40,755 bases of DNA from a virus. The stretch is from positions 1 to 40,755 of IMG/VR virus record IMGVR_UViG_3300047463_000290. The stretch is one strand, 5' to 3'. Shown in pieces: positions 25,589 through 34,233 of this stretch (the first letter of the stretch is position 1; each line of letters begins with the position of its first letter). Made by a program: the position numbers and the translations under genes. The notes beneath the pieces are model-generated. The model was not told where the DNA came from. It saw nothing but the letters and a program-made list of their open reading frames with translations, and made no database searches.

Positions 25589-27675
25589 GCGGTGGGTGAT
25601 TTGGGAATGGTGGGATTCGCCACGTCAGGACGCGCGAGCGAATCGGTGAGATCAAACAACGTGAAGGACGTGCCACCAAGTGTCATGCTTGGACTGAACG
25701 AGGCTTGTCCACGATAGTCATCTCGATTGAGGTATTTAACCAACGGCAAGGATGCTGGCGCAACAAGACCCGTCTCGGGTTGTGTTAATCGGCCTTCCAA
25801 CGGGGGTTCCACGGATGGGATATCACCAAGTGCCACACACGTTTCCTTGTGCGCTTGATAAAGTTCCGTATCACCCACTTCTTCAGGCGCCTCAAAGAGC
25901 AGCGCACGATATGACACCGCGGCGGGCGTCGTCGCGTAGTAGACCAGTGGATTGCCTAACGGATTTTTCTTCGGCATCTGATCTTCCGTCAGCACCGGCG
26001 GCTTAATCGTTGGTGGCGCTTGCGCGTCTGTGCCACCGCCGCCCACGTCACCTTCGGTGCTCAACTGCTCGTGTGCTGGTGCGCCTGCCAATCCGTGCAA
26101 CGGGAAGGGACCGCTCTGCAACAGATTCAACATCGTGATGGTGTTGAGAAGATTTTTGGCAGCGGTCTTACCAACTTTCGCGCCGGCGCCCGGGGGCGTG
26201 AGGGCCTTCGAGTCTTCAATGATGTTTTTCACACCTTCACTGACGAGTTTTGCGCGAGCAGCGGCAAGTTTACCGCGATGTTCCGCATCCTTCGCTTCAA
26301 GCAATGTATATGCTTCTTCATAGTCATCTTTGATAGCCGCCATGTTGATACGCGGCGCCCACCCATTCGTGGTCCACACCGGCGCACCGGGGAGCTTCAA
26401 ATAACGCAAATCAATTTCGGTGCCATCTGCACTGAATGTTGTCGAAGCGTGCATATTGATATCTTCCCCTGCCCAAACGTGGAATTGTTTTTCTGCACGT
26501 AGGTGCATGTTGCCGTCTGAGTGAAGATGAATTTCTCGCTTTGAATGGGCGCGCACATCTCCCTCGGCAGCAATATGACATTCACCCTTTGCCACCAAAT
26601 GAATGTCACCGTGACTGACGATGTTTTGATTGCCCATCGACGTAATGACAATTTCTCCTTTCGGATGAATCTCGATACATGTGCCTGAACGATGAAAGAT
26701 GTGAAGACGTTCCGCGCCCGGTGTGTTGTCCATTTCACATCGGTGCCCGGCTTCCGTTTCGATGACGTTGTTGTATGGATTCTGTGGCGCGGCCGGTGTC
26801 GTTGGTTCGCTCCAACTGGATTGATTTTTGCGGTCCTTGAAAACCATGTTCAACTTGACGTTGAATCCCGGTTGGAGCTTAAAGCCGTAGAGGAGGTCTG
26901 TTTTCTTGGGAAGCAATCGCGCCCAACTGCTTGGCTTTCCCATGGCTTTCACTACGCCCTTGATGGTGTGCTTCTTCTTATCCTTGTGAATCGGATCGTC
27001 TTTGAACGCGTCACCACCTTGTGCGGCGCGAGACGAACTAGGAACACCGACTTGATCTTTCCGAGGATAGGGTTTACGGTTGTAGTTCTCCTTGATAAGT
27101 GGACCAAATGCGGAAAATCCATTGAGCGATACGGAGAAGCGCGTCAACATGTTTGTGAGCTTCTCTTTGCGCTGTGCAAGTTGAATGGCTATCGCCGCGG
27201 CCGCCGCGGTTCCTGCAATTGCCGCACCGGGTTTCAGCGAGGAGAACTGCACTAAGTCTGATGCAGAAAAGAAACCACCCGCGGCGACAGACGCAGTGCC
27301 TTCCATTCCGAACACACTGACATCTTTCTGAAATGTCTTTCCGCTTAACAGACCGGCACTTGCGGCATCAAATGCGATTGTAGCGGCACTCAATGATGCA
27401 GTGAGCGTCCCGAGCGACTTCTTGGCTTTAAGGGCAGAATTGATCGCACCAAACGCCGCACCAGACATCGCTGCCGCTTTCGCCACATTACCAAGCGCCT
27501 TACCGAACTTGGGCTTGGAGGGTGGTGGCGTGCGACTTTCTGGTGGCTCTGGACGAAGTGCGGTTTCTGCGGGCGTGCTTCGATCCCGACCGCCATGCTT
27601 CTGAATCACCGCATCAGCAATAGCGGCGGCAGCACTGGCGGTAGCGAGAGATACGGCACTCTTAACGATTCCCAT
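25585..27675 (-). CDS. Spike (gp5 C-terminal-like) beta-helix protein
   Basis: A 696-residue protein. Residues 60-170 are Ala/Gly-rich and hydrophobic (AAIAGTAAAAAIAIQLAQ resembles a membrane helix). Residues about 298-425 are the cell-puncturing spike: NPYNNVIETEAGHRCEMDNTPGAERLHIFHRSGTCIEIHPKGE, then short repeats EIVITS, NIVSHGDIHLVAKGECHIAAEGDVRAH, DGNMHLRAEKQFHVWAGEDINMHA. This matches the gp5/VgrG beta-helix pattern. No gp5 lysozyme domain is seen. The C-terminal 200 residues are helical and Pro-rich and I cannot assign them. The reading frame is the same as that of the OB-fold gene just upstream, separated by one TAA and one codon. There is no good Shine-Dalgarno, so translation may depend on the OB gene. 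Confidence 0.75.
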   Translation of the reverse strand: MGIVKSAVSLATASAAAAIADAVIQKHGGRDRSTPAETALRPEPPESRTPPPSKPKFGKALGNVAKAAAMSGAAFGAINSALKAKKSLGTLTASLSAATIAFDAASAGLLSGKTFQKDVSVFGMEGTASVAAGGFFSASDLVQFSSLKPGAAIAGTAAAAAIAIQLAQRKEKLTNMLTRFSVSLNGFSAFGPLIKENYNRKPYPRKDQVGVPSSSRAAQGGDAFKDDPIHKDKKKHTIKGVVKAMGKPSSWARLLPKKTDLLYGFKLQPGFNVKLNMVFKDRKNQSSWSEPTTPAAPQNPYNNVIETEAGHRCEMDNTPGAERLHIFHRSGTCIEIHPKGEIVITSMGNQNIVSHGDIHLVAKGECHIAAEGDVRAHSKREIHLHSDGNMHLRAEKQFHVWAGEDINMHASTTFSADGTEIDLRYLKLPGAPVWTTNGWAPRINMAAIKDDYEEAYTLLEAKDAEHRGKLAAARAKLVSEGVKNIIEDSKALTPPGAGAKVGKTAAKNLLNTITMLNLLQSGPFPLHGLAGAPAHEQLSTEGDVGGGGTDAQAPPTIKPPVLTEDQMPKKNPLGNPLVYYATTPAAVSYRALLFEAPEEVGDTELYQAHKETCVALGDIPSVEPPLEGRLTQPETGLVAPASLPLVKYLNRDDYRGQASFSPSMTLGGTSFTLFDLTDSLARPDVANPTIPKSPTA

Positions 27676-27678
27676 GTG

Positions 27679-28035
27679 TTATGCTCGTGTGTTTTTTTGC
27701 GAACCGACCCCGGGGTCAGTTGGATATGATGGAAACTTACCGAGAATGACAGGTTGCTGGGCCAACTGTGCATCCATAAAAAACCCGAGCACCCAATCAC
27801 CTTCACACAGATCATGGTTTCCGCGCGAATTTGTGACAGGCAGCAATGGTAACGCCCACGGTAAATCGTCGGTGGACAATTTCTCTACATCCGGTTCATG
27901 ATGCCCGAGAATTCGCACCTTACATCGACCGATTTTCAACGGATCACTCGTGCGGTCCTCCACGATGCCAACAAACCAGACGAACCCATCAAGGCCGACG
28001 TGGTACATCATTGATGTAGTTGAACTATCAAGCAT
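27679..28035 (-). CDS. Spike OB-fold domain protein (gp5 N-terminal-like)
   Basis: A 118-residue protein with the OB-fold of the gp5/VgrG N-terminus: GFVWFVGIVEDRTSDPLKIGRCKVRILGHH, LPWALPLLPVTN, EGDWVLGFFMDAQLAQQPVILGKFPSYP. In T4 this domain joins gp27 to the spike. Here it ends with a TAA, then CAC, and then ATG of the spike in the same frame. The upstream gene (28049-29455) is gp27-like, so the order hub, OB domain, spike is kept. I took the ATG at 28035 because GTAAATA with five-base spacing lies before it; Met9 and Met10 are alternatives. Confidence 0.75.
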   Translation of the reverse strand: MLDSSTTSMMYHVGLDGFVWFVGIVEDRTSDPLKIGRCKVRILGHHEPDVEKLSTDDLPWALPLLPVTNSRGNHDLCEGDWVLGFFMDAQLAQQPVILGKFPSYPTDPGVGSQKNTRA

Positions 28036-28040
28036 ACCCT

Positions 28041-28047
28041 TATTTAC
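28041..28047 (-). promoter_or_regulatory. Possible late promoter element GTAAATA before the spike OB gene
   Basis: Minus strand: AGGGTAAATAAGGGT then ATG. Five-base spacing to the start codon, as at genes 13 and 25. First base G, not C. Confidence 0.4.
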
Positions 28048-28048
28048 C

Positions 28049-29455
28049 CTACACCGATACTGGAGGTTTTGTTGCCTTCACGCGAAGCGGTCGATTCAGC
28101 GAATCATTGACCACGCGAAGGCTCATGCGATAGTCATAATCACCGGGCTGTTTTGTAACGATGATATGATGCACGGATGCGACAAGGTGATAGCCACTAT
28201 ATGGCGATCCAGTGATCGGTGGTGCTGATGATTGAATTGGTGTGTCGTTCCCCGCCATAGCTCGCGTTGGTGGATAGATTATGTTAATAACGCTGCCAGC
28301 ATAAATCTGTGGTTGCCCGGGCAGTTCCAATAACGTCTCCAACTGACGAAGTTCCTTGAGTTGCCGATTGCGAGCCGTCACGGATTCGTGCATGAGTTGT
28401 TCGTTCTGATACGCGGTTTTCCCAACCACAGTCTGTACATTTGCGGTTGACCAAATATTGGTAGGCACAACAAATTGGCGAACATTCGGGCTGAACTCGT
28501 TTTCGTCAGCATATTCAGGAAACAACGGATATGTGTTTAGATGCTTTGATTGTTTGAATGATTCCGTGTAGGACGTATCATCAATCAACGAAAATTTATT
28601 TGAGAGCAAATCAAAATGTAAGGCTCGCGAACGATACAACCCCGAGGCGACACCCCCCAATAAATCAAACGTCTGTTCCTGATGAATGCGAAAAACGGCA
28701 TCGCGTTCCACATCAACATTATCGTCGCTTGTATTTTTCAATGACGGATAAACTTGCAGTGTCGGCACATCTTTTGATTTTCCCAATTGAATGAGTCGGC
28801 GCACACTAGTAAAATGTAGGCCCTCTAGTGTTTCAAAAAATAGATATCCGCCACTAGTTCGGTCTTGACTTTCAAGCGACAACATTGCAAAATAGTTGAT
28901 AGCACGAAGCGGGGTATAATTTGGGATAACAATATCCACTTGTCCCCACGTTGGTAACGGTGATGGTGGAACAAATGATGCAGAGGCCTTCGCATCTATC
29001 GATTTGTCGCGCAGATCATTTTCAAGAATTGATTGCACGGCATCACTGCAAGACATTTGAAATCGACGCGAAATGCGTTTTGACGCACTGGCAAAAAATT
29101 CTTGTGTCACAAATTCAATAGTATACGCTCGCATGCCATTTGATTTCACATATGTTTGCTCGTGGACTTTTGTAACACGAAACAATCGATTATACGTCTT
29201 GGGCGTACTATCTACCCCAACTCCCTGAAGAATGCTGAATGACAAATGCAAAATCTCAATACCCACAAACGGAACGGCTTCAATCCATCCGTCGCTTTCC
29301 GTAACAGAAATGCTTCCCGAAATGGTGTTTTGAAAAATACTTTCATACACATCAATACGAGCCACACCAGATAAGATGTCTAGTCCGGCGTTGAGATTGC
29401 TAGAATAAATGGTACAGGTATGTAAGCGAACTTGTCGCTGTCTCATCGCATCCAT
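28049..29455 (-). CDS. Baseplate hub protein, gp27-like
   Basis: A 468-residue protein (T4 gp27 is 391). The N-terminus has the tube-like hub pattern: VRLHTCTIYSSNLNAGLDILSGVARIDVYESIFQNTISGSISVTESDG, IEILHLSFSI, YNRLFRVTKVHEQ, YTIEFVTQEFFASASKRISRRFQMSCSDAVQSIL. This resembles gp27-type proteins, where the paired beta domains are followed by a helix that starts the next domain. The middle has RAINYFAMLSLESQDRTSGGYLFFETLEG, typical of hub proteins with a second tube domain. The C-terminus is SPYSGYHLVASVHHIIVTKQPGDYDYRMSLRVV. Gene order 53, hub, OB spike supports the call. Start ATG at 29455; Met4 is an alternative. Confidence 0.65.
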   Translation of the reverse strand: MDAMRQRQVRLHTCTIYSSNLNAGLDILSGVARIDVYESIFQNTISGSISVTESDGWIEAVPFVGIEILHLSFSILQGVGVDSTPKTYNRLFRVTKVHEQTYVKSNGMRAYTIEFVTQEFFASASKRISRRFQMSCSDAVQSILENDLRDKSIDAKASASFVPPSPLPTWGQVDIVIPNYTPLRAINYFAMLSLESQDRTSGGYLFFETLEGLHFTSVRRLIQLGKSKDVPTLQVYPSLKNTSDDNVDVERDAVFRIHQEQTFDLLGGVASGLYRSRALHFDLLSNKFSLIDDTSYTESFKQSKHLNTYPLFPEYADENEFSPNVRQFVVPTNIWSTANVQTVVGKTAYQNEQLMHESVTARNRQLKELRQLETLLELPGQPQIYAGSVINIIYPPTRAMAGNDTPIQSSAPPITGSPYSGYHLVASVHHIIVTKQPGDYDYRMSLRVVNDSLNRPLRVKATKPPVSV

Positions 29456-29461
29456 AAAAAT

Positions 29462-29989
29462 TTACCGAAAGAGCGTGCGAAAATCTGCGGCAACTTGATG
29501 TATGAGTGCCGGCGGCACCACCTTGATTCGACGCTTTTGATCATTGTCCTGTATCTCCTGCTCGTAGGAAGACAGCATTACACCACGACGAGCCACAGGA
29601 AGAAGTCCGTATGTCGTGGCATCAACGCGATCACCTTCGATGGTGTAGTAATAGCGCGAACCCGTTTGTGCATTCTCGATGCTCCCATACTTACTGATTA
29701 AGTAATCGACCATTTCATCATTCGACAACGGCCAATCATACAGATTAAAAATATTTGCAACAAACAATATAATCCAAGTATAGTTGGGCGTTTTGTAGAG
29801 CAACTGCGAGACCGTATCGGGCCGTTGTTCGTCACCGATAATGTAGTCATATAGCGCAACCTGTGTTTGCTGAAGTCGCGCGGCAATTTTTGCGCGTGCG
29901 GTAATGTCACGAATGACGACATCATACGTCGTATTATTCGTGTCGGTGTATGTGTAAACGGTCAGTGGAAGGTATTTGAAGTATTCCAT
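29462..29989 (-). CDS. 53: Baseplate wedge protein gp53
   Basis: A 175-residue wedge subunit (T4 gp53 is 196). Conserved core: QRPDTVSQLLYKTPNYTWIILFVANIFNLYDWPLSNDEMVDYLISKYGS (residues about 56-104), which matches the T4 'RPEELANAIYGNPQLYWVLLMCNDNYDPYYGWITSQ' segment. The C-terminus has NDQKRRIKVVPPALIHQVAADFRTLF, the helix typical of the family. With gp6 and gp25 it forms the inner ring of the baseplate. It starts after the gp48 gene, with no clear Shine-Dalgarno. Confidence 0.85.
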   Translation of the reverse strand: MEYFKYLPLTVYTYTDTNNTTYDVVIRDITARAKIAARLQQTQVALYDYIIGDEQRPDTVSQLLYKTPNYTWIILFVANIFNLYDWPLSNDEMVDYLISKYGSIENAQTGSRYYYTIEGDRVDATTYGLLPVARRGVMLSSYEQEIQDNDQKRRIKVVPPALIHQVAADFRTLFR

Positions 29990-30010
29990 AAAGTAATTCT
30001 ACTGAGCCTA

Positions 30011-31315
30011 TCAGCTCTTTGGCCCGGGCCCGGGGCCGGGGCCACCCCCGCGGCCTCCCGACACATTGGGTTTTTGACCAGCGTTTCCGGCGCCGCCTCC
30101 GCGACCGCCGACGGCGGGGGTCTTGTTGGAGGAGTTTGATTGTGTTGATTGTCTTGCCGGCGCGGACACTGTTTGTGGTTGTTCTGGTGATGGTGGAGCT
30201 TCTACTGCATTAGGGTCTTTGCCGGTGTCCTTAAACGCCTTCGCGGTGTTTCCACCAGCACGGTCAATTTCTTCCGAGTCGCGCGCCAACAACCGAATTT
30301 CTTGAAATCGCAACGACAGAGACGTAGCAGCAGGATAGACCTCACCGTTCTTTGCAAAGAACGCTGTTTTACCAGCAGCCGCATGATTAAGAGATACAGA
30401 CGTTAACACGGATCGACCAATTTTATTGATGTGGTGCATGTTGCCGCTGGATTGGGTTTGTGTCCAAAACGTAATTTCAAACTCATACGGAAATCCCATC
30501 AACATACCTGTAAGGTTGTTGTTTAGATTTGGACTATAACTTGGCAACATGTAGTATTGAAAGAAATGAATGATCGTGTCAATAGAACGAGCTTCCTCAA
30601 TCGACCGAGGAATTAACATAAAATCTAAATCATGAGACCGGTATTGGACATGATTAAAAAGAACGTCCGTACGCGGATTGACGCGCTGCCCAAATAACTG
30701 CGTGGCGTTATCACCAAATCCCGTGTTTTCTGCGGCATACAGCACGCCTGCTCTGGTTGCTTGGGCAACACTGTTGGGGTTGGCATTTATCGCAGACGAA
30801 CCGGCTTGCTTAACCTGATTCCAAATCGCCCCGAATGCTGTTTTTCCAGCTTCCCACTCTTTTCGCGCCGTGTCAAGCACACCAGCACCTTGAAAAAGTT
30901 CCGCCACGGCCTTGGTGGCGTCACCAACACCTTTCTGTAATTGATAAAGTTGTTGTCCACCTGTTTGCGCGAAATGTTCCGACAATACACCAGCAAACGG
31001 ACCCAGATCGTGCGTATCGTACCCGACTTCTGTGGTACTTTTAAGAGCACTTTCGGGTAGATATAATGCCACTGCTGCGATTGGTGCGTCTTTTTCTGGT
31101 GACTCACCACCAAGTTTTCCGGCCGCCATTCCACTTCGTCCAACATGTCGTGTTTGCTTAACCTCAAACAGCATCCACTTTTCAAAAGCTCCGGCTTGAC
31201 CAAGTTCCGCCGGATAACGAGCCGCTCCCACTAGTGGACCAAGATTCTGTCCCTGCTGATTGGTGAAATTTACGCCACTACCTGCTGTTGATGGAGTATT
31301 GTCTGTGTCTGCCAT
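30011..31315 (-). CDS. 48: Baseplate tail-tube cap gp48
   Basis: A 434-residue protein that joins the baseplate hub to the tail tube (T4 gp48 is 364). Landmarks: GAFEKWMLFEVKQTRHVG, VALYLPESALKSTTEVGYDTHDLG, the RTDVLFNHVQYRSHDLDFMLIPRSIEEARSIDTIIHFFQYYMLPSY helix pair that matches T4 'RTKVFTWDLTPRSTEDLMAIINIYQYFNYFSYG', and the C-terminal TSLSLRFQEIRLLARDSEEID strand, like T4 'STFTLEITMREIITLNR'. The last 60 residues are a Gly/Pro-rich tail (GGRGGGAGNAG, GPGPGPGPK), extra relative to T4. GGAG lies 8 bases upstream of the ATG, and a CTAAATA element 46 bases upstream gives a normal leader. Confidence 0.85.
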   Translation of the reverse strand: MADTDNTPSTAGSGVNFTNQQGQNLGPLVGAARYPAELGQAGAFEKWMLFEVKQTRHVGRSGMAAGKLGGESPEKDAPIAAVALYLPESALKSTTEVGYDTHDLGPFAGVLSEHFAQTGGQQLYQLQKGVGDATKAVAELFQGAGVLDTARKEWEAGKTAFGAIWNQVKQAGSSAINANPNSVAQATRAGVLYAAENTGFGDNATQLFGQRVNPRTDVLFNHVQYRSHDLDFMLIPRSIEEARSIDTIIHFFQYYMLPSYSPNLNNNLTGMLMGFPYEFEITFWTQTQSSGNMHHINKIGRSVLTSVSLNHAAAGKTAFFAKNGEVYPAATSLSLRFQEIRLLARDSEEIDRAGGNTAKAFKDTGKDPNAVEAPPSPEQPQTVSAPARQSTQSNSSNKTPAVGGRGGGAGNAGQKPNVSGGRGGGPGPGPGPKS

Positions 31316-31329
31316 CTGAACTCCAGTTT

Positions 31330-31336
31330 CTAAATA
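31330..31336 (+). promoter_or_regulatory. Late promoter element CTAAATA (plus) for the gene 4 operon
   Basis: Plus strand: TTTCTAAATACTTGACTAG, 57 bases before the gene 4 ATG. It faces away from the gp48 promoter in the same 77-base gap. Confidence 0.65.
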
Positions 31337-31360
31337 CTTGACTAGGGGAAAACTCTCATC

Positions 31361-31367
31361 TATTTAG
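31361..31367 (-). promoter_or_regulatory. Late promoter element CTAAATA (minus) for gene 48
   Basis: Minus strand: TGCTAAATAGATGAG. The leader contains GGAG before the gp48 ATG. Together with the plus-strand element at 31330-31336 it makes a divergent late control region. Confidence 0.65.
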
Positions 31368-31393
31368 CACGACACTTGAAACCCGACATTACT

Positions 31394-31831
31394 ATGCCAT
31401 ATCAAGGAATCTTCACACCACGCCACCCGCAGAAATACGTCGGGAATGCCGCCAACATCGTCTATCGTTCTAGTTGGGAGCGACGGTTTTTTGACTACTG
31501 CGATAGCACCCCCGGCGTGCTTCGCTGGGCGTCCGAGGAATTGATCATCCCGTATCGACATCCGATTGACGGTCGCGTGCATCGCTACTTTCCTGATGTT
31601 TGGCTAGAGACGCAGACACCAACAGGTCCGCGCGTGTTTCTGGTGGAAATCAAACCTAAAGCGCAAACTGAGGTTCGCACCGTCAAACGGAAGACGCGAA
31701 AATTTCTTCGGGAAGCTGCGATTGTCGCCGTGAATCACGCGAAGTGGGATGCAGCCAAAGCCTACTGCGCCGACCGCAATTGGACGTTTCTCGTGCTCAC
31801 TGAGGAACATCTGTTTCGAGGATTCCACTAA
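31394..31831 (+). CDS. 4: Head completion protein gp4 (PD-(D/E)XK-like)
   Basis: A 145-residue protein (T4 gp4 is about 150) needed to finish filled heads. Start ATG at 31394 chosen over a TTG at 31376. Landmarks: FTPRHPQKYVGNAANIVYRSSWERRFFDYCDSTPGVLRWASEELIIPYRHPIDGRVHRYFPDVWL, which matches the T4 'YSGKFKPSNPKKYKGDPSKIIYRSLWE...NSEEVIIPY.SPVDGR.HRYFVDF'. The catalytic-like residues are E (of SEELIIPY), D (of FPDVW) and ExK (VEIKPK), which is the restriction-endonuclease pattern. The C-terminus DAAKAYCADRNWTFLVLTEEHLF is also typical. The stop overlaps the next ATG (TAATG). Confidence 0.88.
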   Translation: MPYQGIFTPRHPQKYVGNAANIVYRSSWERRFFDYCDSTPGVLRWASEELIIPYRHPIDGRVHRYFPDVWLETQTPTGPRVFLVEIKPKAQTEVRTVKRKTRKFLREAAIVAVNHAKWDAAKAYCADRNWTFLVLTEEHLFRGFH

Positions 31832-32481
31832 TGGCCGATAGCAACATCTTTCAAATGCTGCGTGAGCGCATTCTGACAAGCAAAGGTTTACCCGCCGCCG
31901 AACGTCGCGCGTTATTGTGGTTTCGGAACTATACTTCGGAACTGGCGGCGTGGCAGCGACAGTTTAGCGGCAACATCACCTATGCCAAGCTCGCATCTGA
32001 ACGCGAGGCATTTGCGAAACAGATTGTATCGCCAAGTAAAGCTCGTGCTGGACGCTTGTATTTCTTCATGTACAGTCCCGAGGGCTTTCGTACGCTACCG
32101 TACTACGACAGGTTTCCGTTCATTCTACTCTTGGACAAGTCGCCGGGGCACTTACTTGGGCTGAACTTTCACTATCTCGACAATTTGAACCGTGCAAAAC
32201 TGTTCGATGCGTTGTATACGCGGGCACGTATTCCAAGTGCAACTAATCCGAATGCACCCCTAAATAGCTATATCAATATTGACTACGACATGTTGAGTAG
32301 CGTCAAACGTTTCGCGGCGTATCGCCCGTGCATTCGCTCGTATCGTATCAATCAGATGCGAAGCACGATGCTTCACGTTGGTGAGACAGAGTGGGTCACG
32401 GCGTTGTTTTTGCCTGTGGAAATGTTCAAAAAGTCTACACGCAGCGAAGTGTGGGCCGAATCACGAAAGCAACTATACTAG
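31831..32481 (+). CDS. Conserved T4-like protein with YYDRFPF motif, function unknown to me
   Basis: A 216-residue protein that starts in the TAATG overlap with gene 4. The most marked segment is LPYYDRFPFILLLDKSPGHLLGLNFHYLDNLNRAKLFDAL, a conserved loop-strand pattern I have seen in T4-like structural gene clusters without a settled function. The N-terminus is helical (LRERILTSKGLPAAERRALLWF) and the middle has AGRLYFFMYSPEGFRTL. In T4, gene 2 (DNA end protector) neighbours gene 4, so it could be an equivalent, but I do not see sequence evidence for that. It has no membrane segment or enzyme motif I can name. Confidence 0.65.
   Translation: MADSNIFQMLRERILTSKGLPAAERRALLWFRNYTSELAAWQRQFSGNITYAKLASEREAFAKQIVSPSKARAGRLYFFMYSPEGFRTLPYYDRFPFILLLDKSPGHLLGLNFHYLDNLNRAKLFDALYTRARIPSATNPNAPLNSYINIDYDMLSSVKRFAAYRPCIRSYRINQMRSTMLHVGETEWVTALFLPVEMFKKSTRSEVWAESRKQLY
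32260..32266 (+). promoter_or_regulatory. CTAAATA match inside the YYDRFPF gene
   Basis: Plus strand: CCCCTAAATAGCTATATC, about 220 bases before gene 54. It is inside a coding region and could be a secondary late promoter or chance. The AT content of the surrounding codons is higher than average. Confidence 0.25.
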
Positions 32482-32487
32482 AGAGCT

Positions 32488-33456
32488 ATGTCAATTCTCG
32501 ACGAATTTAGAACTCAAGTCGGACAATACGGCTTCCAAAAGCCCAGTTGGTTTGAATTCCGATTGGTACAACCTCCGACCACAGGTGAAGAACTGCCGCC
32601 GAGGGGCGAGACTTTTCGAGGTGGTGTCGTACTTCATCCCGATCCTTTTCAAGACCTCATGAGTTTGGGTTTGGTGTGTACATCAATGTCTCTGCCGGGG
32701 CGCGGATTCGCAACGGCGGATCAGAGTATCTACGGATTTGAACGAAAGGTGCCATACTTCAACACCTATAATCCACTACAATGCACATTCGTAACACCGA
32801 TTGATAAACTTGGCTTCAACATTGGTCATCGATATTTTCAGAAGTGGCAAGACAGAATATCTGATACGCGAACAATAGGCTCAAAAAGTGGGGGCGGCTT
32901 TGGTAATTACTCGCTCGTTCCCGGCGCGTTTGATATGTCATTTCCAGCCGACTATTACGCTGAAGCTGAAATTTGGCAGTTCAGTCACTTAGAAGATTTT
33001 ACAAAAAGCGGAGTTCGGTTCAAAAACGAGCCACCATCTAAAGAGTTTTATCGCCAAGTCTCGTTGCGTCACCGATTCTTTGAGTTGTATCCCGTATCGG
33101 TTGAGGCAACTGGATTGAATTGGGGTGAAAACGATAGTTTTACACAACTGACGGTAACGTTTAACTACAGTTATTGGGTTGATGTGGGCCCATCGGAAGA
33201 AAAAAACGATAACTTTTTTGCTTTCGGAATAGATTTAGACAAAAACAAAGACCCCAATAACTACTCTGGTAACGCATCACTGGCAGAAATTCAAGCGGGA
33301 GGTCGATGGGACTACGACCCGAACGGTGGTTGGGCAAGTCGAGCACCAATTTGGGAGCCTCCTGCGTCTGCATCCCGCTCGAAGATGGACATTTTTCTCG
33401 GTGTCGTGAAGCAAGCTGCCTATAACACGGCCATTTTTAATGGTTGGATTCGATAA
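32488..33456 (+). CDS. 54: Baseplate tail-tube initiator gp54
   Basis: A 322-residue protein (T4 gp54 is 320) that caps the hub and starts polymerisation of the tail tube. Landmarks: CTSMSLPGRGFATADQSIYGFERKVPYFNTYNPLQCTFVTPID (residues about 62-105), which matches the T4 'YSVKMPENRLSYETDWNYNSPNIRI' tube segment in type, and the C-terminal FFELYPVSVEATGLNWGENDSFTQLTVTFNYSYWVDVG (about 195-232), like T4 'FTGCIPISVSAPELSYDGDNQITTFDVTFAYRVMQ'. AGAG lies upstream of the ATG. It is next to the hub chaperone gene 26. Confidence 0.8.
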   Translation: MSILDEFRTQVGQYGFQKPSWFEFRLVQPPTTGEELPPRGETFRGGVVLHPDPFQDLMSLGLVCTSMSLPGRGFATADQSIYGFERKVPYFNTYNPLQCTFVTPIDKLGFNIGHRYFQKWQDRISDTRTIGSKSGGGFGNYSLVPGAFDMSFPADYYAEAEIWQFSHLEDFTKSGVRFKNEPPSKEFYRQVSLRHRFFELYPVSVEATGLNWGENDSFTQLTVTFNYSYWVDVGPSEEKNDNFFAFGIDLDKNKDPNNYSGNASLAEIQAGGRWDYDPNGGWASRAPIWEPPASASRSKMDIFLGVVKQAAYNTAIFNGWIR

Positions 33457-33480
33457 CGTTCTTTCATGAGGTGAATAGCT

Positions 33481-34233
33481 ATGGCACTCCCAACACTCGT
33501 CGTGCCCGAATATGAAGTGACGCTGCTCAGTCAGTCGAAGCCCGTCAAGTTCCGCCCGTACCTCGTTCGTGAGGAAAAGATCCTGCTCATGGCGCAGCAG
33601 GGTGGTGAGAAGAAAGAAATTGAAAACGCCGTCAAGTCGATCATCCGCAACTGCACCTTTGATAAGATTGATCCAGAAAAGTTGCCATCGTTTGACTTGG
33701 AATATCTCTACGTGCAGCTTCGTGCGAAGTCCGTCAATAATATCGTGGAGACACGCTTTGAATGCCAAAATATCGTGCGATCAGAAGCAGAGCGTCAAGA
33801 AAAAGACGATGGACGGTGCCATGCAGTCGTACCGATCTCAATCAACTTGGATGATGTGAAAATTGTGAAACGCGAAAATCACAGCAAGCAGATTCAAATC
33901 ACGCCAGACGTGGGATTAACGTTGCGATATCCAACCGCTGATGTGCTCAATCTTTTGAGTACAGAAGGCGTGACGCCGTTGACAATTCTGAAAGTGCTCG
34001 AAGAATGTATTGAAAACGTGTACACGGCCGACGGTTCCGTGTATGAGTTCTACGATCAAAGCGAAGACGAACGACAGACGTTCATCGACTCGTTGACGGT
34101 AACGCAGTTGGAGGCGATTCAGCAGTTCTTTGATACGATGCCAATCTTGTCGCACACGACCACGTTCAAATGCCCGAAGTGCAACTATACAGAAGAAATT
34201 ACGTTGCAGGGGTTGGAGAGTTTTTTCGGGTAG
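33481..34233 (+). CDS. 26: Baseplate hub assembly protein gp26-like (zero-frame product)
   Basis: A 250-residue protein (T4 gp26 is 208) of the T4_baseplate family, needed for hub assembly. Landmarks: MALPTLVVPEYEVTLLSQSKPVKFRPYLVREEKILLMAQQGGEKKEIENAVKSIIRNCTF at the N-terminus, KLPSFDLEYLYVQLRAKSVNNIVETRFECQN, and KCPKCNYTEEITL near the C-terminus, a CxxC pair that may be half of a zinc site. A strong GAGGTG lies upstream of the ATG. The 3' end carries the frameshift signal at 34221-34256, so two products are expected: this 250-residue form and a 308-residue form. It lies directly upstream of the tape-measure-like gene, where tail-assembly chaperone genes sit in other phages. Confidence 0.85.
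   Translation: MALPTLVVPEYEVTLLSQSKPVKFRPYLVREEKILLMAQQGGEKKEIENAVKSIIRNCTFDKIDPEKLPSFDLEYLYVQLRAKSVNNIVETRFECQNIVRSEAERQEKDDGRCHAVVPISINLDDVKIVKRENHSKQIQITPDVGLTLRYPTADVLNLLSTEGVTPLTILKVLEECIENVYTADGSVYEFYDQSEDERQTFIDSLTVTQLEAIQQFFDTMPILSHTTTFKCPKCNYTEEITLQGLESFFG

Noticed and set aside
24951-25599. Plus-strand proline- or threonine-rich ORFs opposite the glycine-rich domain
   Set aside because: They are antisense to the glycine codons of the minus-strand gene; composition alone keeps the frame open.
10353-25738. TTAAATA matches inside coding regions (near 10353 and 25732)
   Set aside because: They are inside genes, not before a start codon, and lack the first C or G; treated as chance.
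27662-27700. A AAA AAC slippery site joining the spike OB and helix ORFs by -1 frameshift
   Set aside because: The -1 frame reaches a stop at 27662-27664 after about nine codons. The spike is in the zero frame, so only readthrough or reinitiation can join them.
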